DNA of 64,000 nucleotides from Breviolum minutum Mf 1.05b.01 (GCA_000507305.1 DF240995.1:28151-92150), one strand, 5' to 3'; positions 10,905 to 19,750 are shown, counted from the first letter of the stretch. Notes: generated by a model from the letters alone, not told the origin. Program-made: numbers and translations.

Positions 10905-10995
10905 CTACCATGGGCCCCCAAAACCTACATTTTTAGAGGGTTTTTATGGTAAATAACCTGGTTTTAGGTATCCCAAAACCTTCATTTTTCATGGT
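10905..10995. repeat. Family I palindromic element
   Basis: CCATGGGCCCCCAAAACC and the mirrored TTTTGGGGACTCATGG, with inner 'acatttttagagg' and 'cttcatttttcatgg'. Other copies are at 9970-10025 and 22480-22582. Confidence 0.6.
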
Positions 10996-11251
10996 TTTGG
11001 GGACTCATGGTCTAGGCAATTTATAGCGACCATTCACCGCCGGTTGGTCACCCCATAGATGGTAGTTTAGTAGGTAAGGGAATCCGATCCCCAAAATGGC
11101 CTATCAACATTCAGGTTACTTGGAGGTTCAGGATACTTAGTAAGTGGATAGTAACCAGGGTTATAACCCCTACAAGGGGGTTTACCCTAAGTAGGGTTAT
11201 AAACCTACATATTACTAAGTATCCTGAACCTCTAAGTAAGGATTTGTGATA

Positions 11252-11350
11252 AATTGCCCATAAAGGCCTTATTAAGGGTTTTTAAAAACATTGGTTTCCC
11301 TTAATAAGGCATTATGAAGCCCCCCTTATTTCTTGGGGGGGGGCGGGGTA
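11252..11350. repeat. Family J element
   Basis: GGCCTTATTAAGGGTTTTT and the mirrored CCCTTAATAAGGC, followed by 'ccttatttcttggggggg'. Copies at 12763-12838 (inverted), 32445-32500 and 33300-33450. Confidence 0.6.
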
Positions 11351-11599
11351 CGTGGCCCGCGGGGGGTAGGTTGACCAGGCATGATAAGCATCGGGAAGAT
11401 GATGTTTTCTTTTTTCAGAGTTTGATCCTTTGAAATTGTATACCTCTGCGTTATAACAAGTTGCTGTTAATTTCCATCAACTTTACCCCTAAAGCCTAAC
11501 AAAAATGGGACACTAGGTTTTCCAGGTCTGGTTATAAGCCCATTTACCCGTTTATCTTCGGCCATTTATAACTGGGATCCGAAATCCCTGCAACAAAAG

Positions 11600-11686
11600 G
11601 CCAAGTCGTTTGAAAGATGCTGGAAGGTGCGGATCGGAGCTTGGATTTTGGCAGGGGAAACTTCTGAATTCGTGGAAAAAAACCGG
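11600..11686 (+). CDS. Candidate exon with LAGETS motif
   Basis: AAAAG|GCCAAG, then 29 codons in phase 0 to CCGG|gtgatt. It reads AKSFERCWKVRIGAWILAGE and TSEFVEKNR. A related stretch (FLAGETSVFG) lies near 30930 within a larger DNA similarity, so this may be part of a repeat rather than a unique exon. Confidence 0.42.
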
Positions 11687-11879
11687 GTGATTTTGTAAGG
11701 ATTCTACCATGGTAAATCACATGAAAACAAACATTTTTCAGCACCATTTTTGGCATCATATATTTTTTTGGGTCTGTTTTTCACCAGCGAATCAATGATG
11801 ATGAGGATTGCTTGGGTTTTGGGCCAGGTTTGGTTTTTTGAAAAAATCCATGTGGTTCACCCTTGAATGATTGGGGTAG

Positions 11880-12323
11880 GATGGCGAGGACTTTTAGAGG
11901 CATGGACAAAAATCTCGAGTTCCCTTCACAGTTTCATACCCCACATATGCTCCGAATTTTTGAACGTGACTGGAATATTTATCCACATGAATCGCTTAAA
12001 TTCACGGTAAATTATTAATTAAATTGTAATTCGATACAAGGTGGGCCCCTACTAGCTGTAGCTGTAAATGGAGTTACAACCCCCTATAAACGGCCGAAAA
12101 TAAATAGGTAACTGAGATTGTAACCCTACTTATAGAACTTATAACCTCATTTACCACTGGATCCGGGGCTCTTTCTTAATTGTAATTATCCCGTTAAACT
12201 CCCAGGGAGTTTTGTTCGGGCAACTTGGAGACTTCGAGTTTTATCAAAAAGCCCCAGTGGTTATTTGGGTGATGCGACAGTGGATGTGGTTTCCAAGGAT
12301 TTCAGTGACTTACCTGCTGAATG
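11880..12323 (+). CDS. Two-exon model, unknown protein
   Basis: Exon a, 11880-12006: GGGTAG|G then MARTFRGMDKNLEFPSQFH and onwards to ESLKFT, ending TTCACG|gtaaat. Exon b, 12206-12323: CTCCCAG|GGAGTT in matching phase 0, GVLFGQLGDFEFYQKAPVV and WMWFPRISVTYLL, ending AATG|gttgaa. The intron (12007-12205) contains a family M element. A different frame of exon b (for example SGYLGDATVDVVSKDF) is also open, so exon b's frame is uncertain. No family recognised. Confidence 0.5.
12036..12160. repeat. Family M palindromic element
   Basis: Mirrored 'gtaaatggagttacaacccc' and 'ggttataa'-type blocks around a GGCCGAAAATAAATAGG centre. Copies at 28440-28575 and 38195-38262. Confidence 0.5.
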
Positions 12324-12376
12324 GTTGAACTTTTAATTTTTTTTTGGGGAATGGAAATCCTATTACAAATACACAG

Positions 12377-12497
12377 GTAGAAAAAGTCAGAACTTCTTTT
12401 CTAGGTTTAACTCCACAAGGGATTCCAGTGACCACCAGGATGACATTGGAGCATCTTCTTAGGATTGCGGATTCCGACAAACGAAAAAAATCTTCAT
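12377..12497 (+). CDS. Candidate exon, unknown
   Basis: ACACAG|GTAGAA opens VEKVRTSFLGLTPQGIPVTT and continues RMTLEHLLRIADSDKRKK to a weak donor (CAT|gttcca). The minus frame is also open. The plus frame has the better amino-acid mix and the AG|G acceptor. Confidence 0.42.
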
Positions 12498-12619
12498 GTT
12501 CCACGAGCCAGCATCCTGGGTGGGGGGTCACATTCACCAATGAATATACTTATTTTTGTTTCCTAATATCACCTTTAGGCGATTGAAATGATGACAATTC
12601 ACCAAATTTGATGAAAAAG

Positions 12620-12712
12620 CTAAACAACGCCCCCATAAAGCAGGCTTGGATAGATATTTTCTTCATCACCTCCAAATCGAAATTACGCATCTTGGTCCCC
12701 GCAAGCTAAAGG
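12620..12712 (+). CDS. Candidate exon with possible GC donor
   Basis: After GAAAAAG| the frame reads LNNAPIKQAWIDIFFITSKS and reaches GTCCCC|gcaagc, which would be a GC donor of the kind known from dinoflagellates. A second frame over the same bases is open. Confidence 0.38.
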
Positions 12713-12762
12713 AAATCCCGTTGTAATCAGATTCTGGCTGGTTAACCTACCCCATCCGGGCC

Positions 12763-12838
12763 ACGTACCCCCCCAGAAATAAGGGTTTAATAGCCCCTTA
12801 TTAAGGGAAACCAATGGTTGATAAGCCCTTAATAAGGC
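12763..12838. repeat. Family J element (inverted orientation)
   Basis: Begins 'acccccccagaaataaggg' and ends CCCTTAATAAGGC. Its last AAG|G is the acceptor of the next exon. Confidence 0.6.
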
Positions 12839-12989
12839 TACCCTGGGATTCCAACCACCATTAAAACAATGGGTGTTAATAGTTACACGTTGACTGGCGC
12901 CATGAAATCGGATGCTTCCCTGCTTTTCAGGGCGTTCTTGAAAGCTCGGGATGTATTGAAGATCGACAAAAGCGAGGATTCGCAGGCCG
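12837..12989 (+). CDS. Candidate internal exon
   Basis: The acceptor lies in the end of the family J element (AATAAG|GC). The frame covers 50 codons with SYTLTGAMKSDASLLFRAFL and KARDVLKIDKSEDSQA, ending GGCCG|gttttt. Length and phase agree (2+150+1). Hydrophilic helical protein, unknown family. Confidence 0.55.
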
Positions 12990-13027
12990 GTTTTTGGTGG
13001 AATTGAGGGGCAAAAAATGGTTCAAGC

Positions 13028-13160
13028 TGGGTTTTAACTACACTCTGGTAAACTAACATAGCAATGGAACATGGACCCTTGGAAGATGTATTTCCTATTG
13101 AAAATGGGCATATTAATATTCCCTTGCTATGTTATCTATGTTAGTTTACCAGAGGGTAAG
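13028..13160. repeat. Family D' palindromic element
   Basis: ACTCTGGTAAACTAACATAG and the mirrored GTTAGTTTACCAGAGGG. Read as an intron it begins GTAAAC and ends CCAGAG. Same family as the intron at 30715-30803. Confidence 0.75.
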
Positions 13161-13321
13161 CTATTTTTTAACCAACAAAAATTGGGGAAAAAAACCACAA
13201 AAAAAGCATGGGAAAACCAAAAAAAAGATGGGACAACAAAGAAATGGGCAAATAAACATTAAACCAGTTTTTTTTTCGGGATCATGAAATTTTGCCCCAT
13301 GGTTTTACAAAAAAAATCCAG

Positions 13322-13438
13322 TTGGTTAACCAACAAATATATAGATCGGGCGATGTGACTACCTGTGATAGTCACGAACACCGTTCATGTGTACCGAAGT
13401 TGTTGGGGGAACCCAAGAGACATCGTAGAGATTTTTAA
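13322..13438 (+). CDS. Candidate terminal exon, basic Cys-containing C-terminus
   Basis: AAATCCAG| opens LVNQQIYRSGDVTTCDSHEH, then CVPKLLGEPKRHRRDF and a TAA stop. The basic tail and stop just before a family D element (13446-13550) suit a C-terminal exon. Family unknown. Confidence 0.5.
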   Translation: MVNQQIYRSGDVTTCDSHEHRSCVPKLLGEPKRHRRDF

Positions 13439-13445
13439 GACATTA

Positions 13446-13550
13446 CCCCCCAAAGTTTAACATAGCCCCTGAAAAGTTACCTTCCGAATAGGAAAGGATC
13501 GTCTTCCAACCACCTTTTTTCAGGGGCTATGCTAAACGTCAGGGGTGTTA
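13446..13550. repeat. Family D palindromic element
   Basis: CCCCCAAAGTTTAACATAGC and the mirrored GCTATGCTAAACGTCAGGGG. Confidence 0.65.
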
Positions 13551-13571
13551 TGGGATTGTTTTGGGATACAG

Positions 13572-13656
13572 TGCTTGACTTGAAAAGGGACCCAAACAAA
13601 AAATACATGGCGAAGATTTCTGGGAAATGCGACTTCTCAGTCGGTTGGCTTTCCCG
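13572..13656 (+). CDS. Candidate exon, unresolved frame
   Basis: GGATACAG|TG opens LDLKRDPNKKYMAKISGKCD and ends TTTCCCG|gttttc. A long minus frame over 13548-13739 (KGKYTVVFQTPAFGEYP) is equally free of stops. The plus call rests on the better splice sites. Confidence 0.38.
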
Positions 13657-13812
13657 GTTTTCAGGTGGAAAGCTTTAGGATATTCTCCGAAAGCTGGTGT
13701 TTGGAAGACTACTGTATACTTTCCCTTTTGGGGCTGCAAATTGGCACTATTTTCAGGGTTAAACTCGCTGTTGTTTTTTGAATCAGAGTGCGAATTTTAT
13801 GATCTCTAATAA

Positions 13813-14001
13813 TCAAAAGACTGGTTTATTTATACTTGTATGCTCCAAGTATGGAATATTAATTGCATACTAATTGATCGTAAATCTGAACCAAATGTGA
13901 ATATTCCAGCACATGAACCGTTTGGTATACCTGATTGGGGGCATAGTATGGCATGGGAATCTAAGCAGTGGTTGATATTTACCCTGAGAGTGGACAATTG
14001 A
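13813..14001 (+). CDS. Open frame with AT-rich codons, unknown
   Basis: Sixty-two codons without a stop: SKDWFIYTCMLQVWNINCIL, DRKSEPNVNIPAHEPFGIP, DWGHSMAWESKQWLIFTLR, then TGA. There is no ATG near its start and no element inside. Codon use is more AT-rich than in neighbouring exons. It may be an exon or an old insert. Confidence 0.4.
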   Translation, partial: SKDWFIYTCMLQVWNINCILIDRKSEPNVNIPAHEPFGIPDWGHSMAWESKQWLIFTLRVDN

Positions 14002-14396
14002 CTATTGACTATTCATGTTTGAATGACCTCTCTGAAAACGACTATTTCTTTTGTAAGGTTTTTTTTCAATCAACAATTCCGGGGGACTCTTCTTTTAATG
14101 ATCTTTGACTTACTAATTAGTATTTGTATAGATTCACCCTGGAAGTCAACCACCATTAAAAAAAAATGGTTAAACAAATGGTGAAACTCGGAGTCACCAA
14201 GCCATAGTCCAAACTGGTCACTGGTTGGACCAACCCAGGGTGAGAAGTTTCCATGAACTTTGTAGCCTGGAAAATGGTTGAAGGTTTGAAGATGATGTAT
14301 TTAGTATTGTACCCAGATGTTCAATATATGGTATATTTATATACCTACATTTGGTTTATGTTTATGATCAATGTAAGTAAATATGCCATACATTTC

Positions 14397-14496
14397 TAGG
14401 TGGTGGTTTCAAACATTTTTTATTTTCACCCCTACCTGGGGAAATGATCTAATTTTACTAATATTTTTCAAATGGGTTGGTTCAACCACCAATTAG
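14397..14496. repeat. Family F palindromic element
   Basis: CTAGGTGGTGGTTTCAAAC and the mirrored GGTTCAACCACCAATTAG. Confidence 0.75.
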
Positions 14497-14642
14497 TTTA
14501 TTAAGCTTGTCCATGAAAATAGGCCGAAACCCAAAAGAAAAGGATTGTCCCCCCAACTCCCATGTTTGCAGGGTCTATGTACAAAGGTAGAATCATGGTT
14601 CAAAAAATGTTCAAATACTTTACAACCTCTTATATCTATATA

Positions 14643-14757
14643 TCTACCCCCTGAAAACTAGCATCACAACGGAACATCATCATTGTAAATAGGAGATATA
14701 TCTTTAAGTGGTTGTTTATCCATTGTCATGTTCGTTTTTTCAGGGTGCAACCCTCTA
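14643..14757. repeat. Family D palindromic element
   Basis: ACCCCCTGAAAACTAGCATC and TCATGTTCGTTTTTTCAGGG. Confidence 0.6.
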
Positions 14758-14789
14758 TGGGGAGGGGTTGAATTGACCTAACGTCCCAG

Positions 14790-14980
14790 GAGCAATGGTA
14801 CAATCATGCTACAACTTGGCTAGACCGTGTCTCTTGGGCAGCACGGACAAGTGTTTTTTTTTTGGTGAAGAAACGGATCTCAAAATCTAGGTACCCAAGG
14901 GATCCAATCACGTTGTCAGATGATTGGGGTGTACAATTACCTCCTCAAAGGTATTTAGGTTCCATTACCATTCTCAGAAG
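14790..14980 (+). CDS. Good internal exon, unknown protein
   Basis: ACGTCCCAG|G opens EQWYNHATTWLDRVSWAART. Without a stop it passes KKRISKSRYPRDPITLSDDW and LPPQRYLGSITILR to CAGAAG|gtgatc. At 63 codons plus two bases it is long for this region, and the alternative frames are closed or poorer. A short further open segment (VANESDKILEKYLIYLGK) follows AAGCAG| at 15037. No known domain. Confidence 0.6.
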
Positions 14981-15361
14981 GTGATCTTTTTTCTGGGGGT
15001 AGGTAGTTTTTGGGAGTAAATTGACGTAACAAGCAGGTTGCAAATGAAAGTGACAAGATTTTAGAAAAGTATCTAATATATTTGGGCAAATGATTGCAAC
15101 CAAAGCCACCAGTTGGTCACCCTTGAATGGTGGCTTAGCACGGGAAATCTCCCGCAAAATCACCATTAATCGAAGCTATTGGAATTATGGAAATTTGCCC
15201 AGATAAAAAGTGCCGAGGTAAATGAAGAATGAACAAAAGGGCCACTGGTTGTTCAGGGTATAGGTTGGGGATGAGATACTACCCACTTATGTGGGGCGAT
15301 TCACAAAAATAAAGTGGACTCCAACTTCTTGGGCTGAATTTTATCCCTAGCCCAGAAGTGT

Positions 15362-15463
15362 CATACCCAGATGATCCATGGGACTGGTATATTTACCTAC
15401 ATGAAAACCATCAAAATCAACCATTCATGAAGGTAAATACACCATATATGGATCCTATGGGTA
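15362..15463. repeat. Family E palindromic element
   Basis: TACCCAGATGATCCATGGGA and GGATCCTATGGGTA. Two bases later AG gives the acceptor of the next exon. Confidence 0.75.
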
Positions 15464-15465
15464 AG

Positions 15466-15953
15466 TTAAGATCAAGAAAGGTCACAAGGTATGGATGTTC
15501 ATGCAGGGCCTTGAGGTGAAAAAAACATATTATATGTTGGATTTTACCGCCCCCCCTTCCCAGCCAGGATTCCTGGCGCCAGGATTCCAAATGAATGTTT
15601 CGGGACCGAGAAAATTCCCGGATCCTAACAAATATAAGAATCCTGGTAGGTGACTGTGACTGGTGACATATAAACTACTTGGTGGTGGTTTCAAACATTT
15701 TTTGGGGCATATTATTTTCTAGGTGGTGGCAACTCAAACATGTTTTATTGTTCATCCCTATTTGGGGAAATGATCCAATTTGACGTTCGCATATGTTTCA
15801 AATGGGTGGGTTCAACCACCAACTAGATAAACTTCTTTTTGTTATTTGGGAATTCATTTTTTCCCCAAGTGAATCCTGGGAAGAAAATGCTCGTAATAAC
15901 TTGGATTATTTCCTACTACGTAATTCTTTGGATCCGGCAAAAATCCCCAGGGG
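15466..15953 (+). CDS. Two-exon model split by a composite family F intron
   Basis: Exon a, 15466-15645: GGGTAAG| then KIKKGHKVWMFMQGLEVKKT and SQPGFLAPGFQMNVSGPRKF to AATCCTG|gtaggt. The intron 15646-15826 ends with the family F terminus CCAACTAG|. Exon b from 15827 is phase-compatible and reads KLLFVIWEFIFSPSESWEEN and NLDYFLLRNSLDPAKIP. Exon a is well supported. Exon b overlaps two other open frames (one plus, one minus), so its frame is uncertain. No family recognised. Confidence 0.5.
15718..15826. repeat. Family F element inserted beside a partial family F copy
   Basis: CTAGGTGGTGGCAACTCAAA to CAACCACCAACTAG. A truncated left half of another family F copy (CTTGGTGGTGGTTTCAAAC) lies at 15664-15700, suggesting one copy landed in another. 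Confidence 0.7.
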
Positions 15954-16186
15954 ATGAGATTTTCACCATCAAACCATCGGAACTGGAACTTTTTTCCAAA
16001 CACCTTTAGCAAATTCAAGTATATGGAGTTACTCATTAGCCTTTTTTCACCTCTTCACTCTTAGTAAGTTGGCTTTTAAGCAACATCTACTAGTACTCTA
16101 ATTTGCCGGATGCCTTGGTGTCATGTCTCAGAGTCAAGCACATTTAACTTTTTCTGTATTTCACGATGTTCCGGGGTTGCTTCAAT

Positions 16187-16311
16187 CAGGGTTTGCCATG
16201 TTCATGTCCCTTTTGGGTGTTTTTTTTTATAAAGATGAACTTCAGGGGTTTAAACTATTTTATAATCTATATGTTTTTGTGATGTTTAAAGGGGACATGT
16301 AGCAAACCCTG
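16187..16311. repeat. Family T palindromic element
   Basis: CAGGGTTTGCCATGTTCATG and the mirrored GGACATGTAGCAAACCCTG. One copy seen. A 59-codon frame crosses it from 16122 and is probably not a gene. Confidence 0.55.
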
Positions 16312-16409
16312 TGATTACTAATACTTGATTAACATATCCAAACATCACGAATATTATCAGTTACCAAGCAGGCACTAAGCATGCCCTGGTTTCCCCGATG
16401 TTTCACGGT

Positions 16410-16655
16410 TCAAGTCATGCTGATCGTATTGATCATAAGGACCCACTTCTTCACACAGAAATTATGATGCAACATACTTAGCAACATAGTGAACATGTAT
16501 AAAGTATATGATTTATTGACACCACACTTCAGGACTTGGAAACAAAACATATGTTGTAATGTCAAAAAACATTGGAAAACCATCCGCCACAAAAAAATTG
16601 GATCTTTGACGAACTTCTCATGGTTGATAAACTCAGAAGCCAAGCTTTTTTGAAT
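16410..16655 (-). CDS. Candidate minus-strand exon, hydrophobic
   Basis: On the minus strand AAAAAG| is followed by SLASEFINHEKFVKDPIFLW, WRMVFQCFLTLQHMFCFQVL and a stop after INTISMT. Hydrophobic clusters suggest membrane association. The plus strand is closed here. The upstream part of this frame belongs to a family K element. Confidence 0.4.
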   Translation of the reverse strand: MQKSLASEFINHEKFVKDPIFLWRMVFQCFLTLQHMFCFQVLKCGVNKSYTLYMFTMLLSMLHHNFCVKKWVLMINTISMT

Positions 16656-16736
16656 GGTTGTTCCTGGTTCCCTATAATAGGTGGGATCGGTGGCATATAA
16701 TCCCTTGATTTTTTGAGGCATATAATCCCTCAATAC

Positions 16737-16880
16737 TTGGATGTCCTGCTGGTACTTAGTAACTAGATTCTTTCACCCCAATATAAGTAGGTTGTTTGTA
16801 AGTCCCCTAAATAGGTGATAACTTACCCAACTTACTAACGATCGTGAACCGATCACTTCCAGCAGGACATCCCTTGATAG
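16737..16880. repeat. Family C palindromic element
   Basis: CTTGGATGTCCTGCTGGTAC and the mirrored CTTCCAGCAGGACATCCC. TTGATAG|G follows directly and is the acceptor of the next exon. Confidence 0.7.
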
Positions 16881-16992
16881 GGAAGCAGGAATCAAACTCC
16901 ATGGATTTTTTAAGGCCGGGAAATTGGCATTGGTACGTTCCAAGAAAGTGAAGTTCTATGCCACCACGGACTTCTGTAAGGCGGAAGCTTGA
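16881..16992 (+). CDS. Candidate terminal exon with basic C-terminus
   Basis: TTGATAG|G opens EAGIKLHGFFKAGKLALVRS and ends KKVKFYATTDFCKAEA, TGA. Codon use is strongly coding-like. A minus frame is also open. Family unknown. Confidence 0.55.
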
Positions 16993-17190
16993 AATTTCCG
17001 CCACGGCGGCGTGCAAAACCACCGTTGGATGTGATCGATTTTGTAAGGTTTGAAAAAAAAACGAGTGAAACGGTAGTTTTCCCGAAAATTTATAGATGAG
17101 AAATTAGATGATTCTATTGTATGATTCTTATATTAGATTCAAAAACATGGGTGTACATATATATTTATATATATTTACATTGATATATAG

Positions 17191-17475
17191 TATGTAACAA
17201 ACGTACCGCAAATTTGGTATGATTCCTACAAGAAAGACACACTTCATCTCAAAAAAGCTAAGCTTAACGAAGGGGTACTAGGATGTCCATGGAAGTTAGT
17301 AACGATCGTTAGTAAGTTGGGTTATAACTTATTTAGGGTTCTTACAACCTACTTATATTGGGGTGAAAGAATCTAGTTACTAAGTACCAGCAGGACATCC
17401 CAGTACCCCTTCCTTTGGTTGAAACTTCCGTCGCTTCGAACTTTTCAGAGAGATGAGACATACCAGCGACTCTGA
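17191..17475 (+). CDS. Two-exon model with a family C element as the intron
   Basis: Exon a, 17191-17274, after ATATATAG|: YVTNVPQIWYDSYKKDTLHL and KKAKLNEG. The intron is 17275-17403. Exon b from 17404 is in the same frame: YPFLWLKLPSLRTFQRDETY, QRL, TGA. The minus strand gives a comparable model across the same element (MSHLSEKFEATEVSTKG then YPFVKLSFFEMK), because the element is palindromic and can be read as an intron either way. The strand is therefore not certain; the plus strand is preferred for its neighbours. Confidence 0.5.
17275..17403. repeat. Family C element occupying a whole intron
   Basis: It starts GTACTAGGATGTCC and ends GGACATCCCAG, then TAC. The 129-nt unit has GT and AG exactly at its termini and mirrored 'agttagtaac' / 'gttactaag' inner arms. 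Confidence 0.75.
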
Positions 17476-17691
17476 ACAGAATCAAAAGTAATGACATCAT
17501 TCTGTGTGTATATAGAATAAAAATAAACATAAATATCCAATGAATGATGGATTTTTATGGGTAAAGTAGGTAAACATATCATTCGTTGATACTATAGGAT
17601 ATTGAGATATATTTTCATATATACTGTATACACACTTTGTAACATTGCATCTTCCATTTTACATGTTTGGAGTGTTTGTTTCATACTAGAT

Positions 17692-17797
17692 ACCCTCCCT
17701 GAAGCTATCATAGCCCCTGAAAATTGATGGTTGGGAGATGCATTTCCTTTTGGGATGGCCCTATTGTCAGGTGCTATTTTAGTTTTAGGGAGGGTAC
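17692..17797. repeat. Family D palindromic element
   Basis: TACCCTCCCTGAAGCTATCA and the mirrored TAGTTTTAGGGAGGGTA. Immediately followed by a family C copy at 17798-17925 (GTACTGGGATGTCC to GGACATCCTAGTA). Confidence 0.75.
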
Positions 17798-17985
17798 TGG
17801 GATGTCCATGGTACTTAGTAACTAGATTATAACCCGTTATAAGTAGGTTGTAAGTCCCCAAAATGGGTTATAACCCAACTTACTAGCTAGTTAGTAACTT
17901 CCATGGACATCCTAGTACTTAGACGCACTTCAGATAACTAATCTTATCAGTTCAGATAACGCACGACTCAACAGTGGCATTGCAG

Positions 17986-18083
17986 GGGCCAGTTGATTGC
18001 TGCGGAATGGAACTGTTTCCGTTAGACAGACCTTTAGGAAACAAACTCATGGAACTTCTCAGTTTCGTTTCCTGGGATATCTT
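17986..18083 (+). CDS. Candidate exon, unknown
   Basis: GGCATTGCAG| opens GPVDCCGMELFPLDRPLGNK and LMELLSFVSWDIFTLED, running into the family V element at 18073-18192. The donor was not located. Codon use is clearly coding-like. Confidence 0.52.
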
Positions 18084-18192
18084 CACCCTGGAAGATTAAT
18101 ATGGAACATGTAACATAATCATAAAGGTTTGGTTCAGATCATTTTCCTTTCTAAATGGGTGATTTGTATGTTCCATGTTAATCTTCCCGGGT
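18073..18192. repeat. Family V palindromic element
   Basis: TTCACCCTGGAAGATTAATA and the mirrored GTTAATCTTCCCGGGTG, with inner 'tggaacatg' and 'catgttcc'-type arms. A related copy lies near 24612-24727. Confidence 0.65.
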
Positions 18193-18219
18193 GTTCTTTG
18201 TGAGAGTTTTCAATTTTAG

Positions 18220-18990
18220 TGCTATTAAAAACAAAATGGCACATGTTCAGCAAGGAAATTCTGGTTTCAGCCCGTGAAAAATTTGGTGAGACTCTTGAAA
18301 CATATTTGAACTCTGAAATTATCACCTTGTGACCGCTCAATTCTTGGGGTGGGAGTTGGTGGGATCCAGTTTTCCTTGGTGGATATTTTCTTCGTGTCAA
18401 ACAATGAAGTGAAAGCTGTTTTGTTCCCTCGGAATGCAGGTATGTCCTAAGAAAGGGATTACACCTAAAATCCTACACTGAGGATGGGATTGGAACCCTC
18501 AATCCTACGCTAGGGATGGGTTTGGATTCTTAGGGGTTTTTTCCATCTCGAAAAAACTGCTCCCGCAGTTGGTGGAGAAAGAGGGTTATGTCTACAAGCC
18601 AGAGAAGTGGGGAGATGTCCTCATGTCACTCAGTTTGCACGCCTTGAATCTGAAGATATTTGTTGGATTGTTTCCCATAGGATCCATGGGATTCGTATAT
18701 TGACCTACATGAATGGTTGATTTTTCATGTAGGTAAATATACGAATCTCATGGATCCTATGTTTTTTTTTCCTGAAAGAGTTCCACCCATTTTGACAAAT
18801 ATGTTTTTCACAGGGGTGGCTCAACCACCGAATTGTGTCAATTTTTAAAAGGTGAAATTTGAACAAGTTTGTCCAAGTCATCCATATACAACGACACCAC
18901 TTTCCCTACCTTTTTTTCCGGCGAAGTCGCAAACTTTTTTTTGCCGCCTGAATGAGAAGTCATGCTTATGGGTGTATTGGAAGGGTTCCA
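18220..18990 (+). CDS. Four-exon gene segment with consistent phases
   Basis: Exon 1, 18220-18285: LLKTKWHMFSKEILVSAREK, donor TTTG|gtgaga. Exon 2, 18356-18439: GGIQFSLVDIFFVSNNEVKA to FPRNA, donor GCAG|gtatgt. Exon 3, 18534-18661: GVFSISKKLLPQLVEKEGYV, YKPEKWGDVLMSLSLHALN, donor ATTT|gttgga. Exon 4 from 18852 (AAAAG|GTG): VKFEQVCPSHPYTTTPLSLP and LNEKSCLWVYWKG. Phases 1, 1 and 0 match at all three joins. Intron 2 is a family U element; intron 3 holds a family E element and a family F fragment. This is the best gene structure in the left half. No family is recognised. Confidence 0.62.
18440..18533. repeat. Family U element occupying a whole intron
   Basis: GTATGTCCTAAGAAAGG at the left, TTTGGATTCTTAG at the right: 94 nt with GT and AG at the ends and CCTAAGAA/TTCTTAGG arms. 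A larger related copy lies around 6030-6150. Confidence 0.65.
18672..18767. repeat. Family E palindromic element
   Basis: CCCATAGGATCCATGGGATT and AATCTCATGGATCCTATG. Inner arms 'cgtatattgacctacatgaa' and the inverse are almost perfect. Confidence 0.75.
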
Positions 18991-19099
18991 TAATCCAGAT
19001 GCTCCATGTACGGTATGTTTACCTCCATTTGGCTTAGATTTATGGTTTTCCTGTGGCTAAATAATATACTAGTTCCGTGGATCCTATGGGTAAGGGTAG

Positions 19100-19187
19100 G
19101 TATTACCGTTTGTGTTATGGGTGCCTCATGGTGAGCAGTCCACCTGAAGGGTGTGAGCAATGTCGCTCTAAAAGGGTTTCACCTTAA
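19100..19187 (+). CDS. Candidate exon with two CxxC knuckles
   Basis: The family E element ends nine bases before GGTAG|G. The exon reads YYRLCYGCLMVSSPPEGCEQ and CRSKRVSP, TAA. C-Y-G-C and C-E-Q-C spaced by 11 residues could bind zinc. It may be a C-terminus, or the donor may be AAAAGG|gtttca. Confidence 0.45.
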
Positions 19188-19191
19188 GTGA

Positions 19192-19350
19192 CAATTTCCG
19201 GTTGGCAACCTCCAAGGGGTTATGGTGGGTTTGAAACAGGAATCAACTGGTAGAAAATCACTACTTGAAGATCGGGGTGATAATAATTTTCCCCCAAGAG
19301 CGGACTTTAGGTGTTTTTTGGTTGCTGGAGAAAAATACCGGGGCGTTTAA
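19192..19350 (+). CDS. Open frame, possible exon
   Basis: Fifty-two codons between stops: QFPVGNLQGVMVGLKQESTG, SLLEDRGDNNFPPRADF, VAGEKYRGV. CCAAG|G at 19223 could be an acceptor and AG|gtgttt near 19309 a donor. It could not be joined in phase to the preceding exon. Confidence 0.33.
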   Translation, partial: QFPVGNLQGVMVGLKQESTGRKSLLEDRGDNNFPPRADFRCFLVAGEKYRGV

Positions 19351-19482
19351 CTTACAAAGTTATATTGTAAGCACGTTTGTTTGGCGGTGGTTTGCCAAAT
19401 TGTCGTTTTTTTTTTTAATGCAAATGTTACACTTTTCATAGCTGGGCTCATTTTGATGAGCATTCATTCAATGGAGTGAAAC

Positions 19483-19700
19483 CTGGTTCCCTCAATAGGT
19501 GGGATCGGTACCATATAATCCCCGAATTGGCAGGAAATATACCACTTATATACCACTTATAGTCCTGGGTGATTATACCTGGATCTTCCATATATGTAAA
19601 ATTTCCGCCTTTTGGTAGGTTTTTTGGGTGAAAAGGCACAAATTTTACACACTTGGAAGATCCAGGTATATCACCGATCCCATCTATTAAGGGGAATCAG
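19483..19700. repeat. Family K palindromic element
   Basis: CTGGTTCCCTCAATAGGTGG with mirrored 'gatcccatctattaaggg'. It carries 'tataccacttata' repeats in the centre. Other copies at 16665-16735 (partial) and 28672-28815. Confidence 0.6.
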
Positions 19701-19750
19701 ATTCCCAGCTATTGATTCATCAAAAACGCTGTTTTCCCGATCCTAAATGA

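Noticed and set aside
16122-16301. 59-codon plus ORF starting MSQSQAHLTFSVFHDV
   Set aside because: Most of it lies inside the palindromic family T element.
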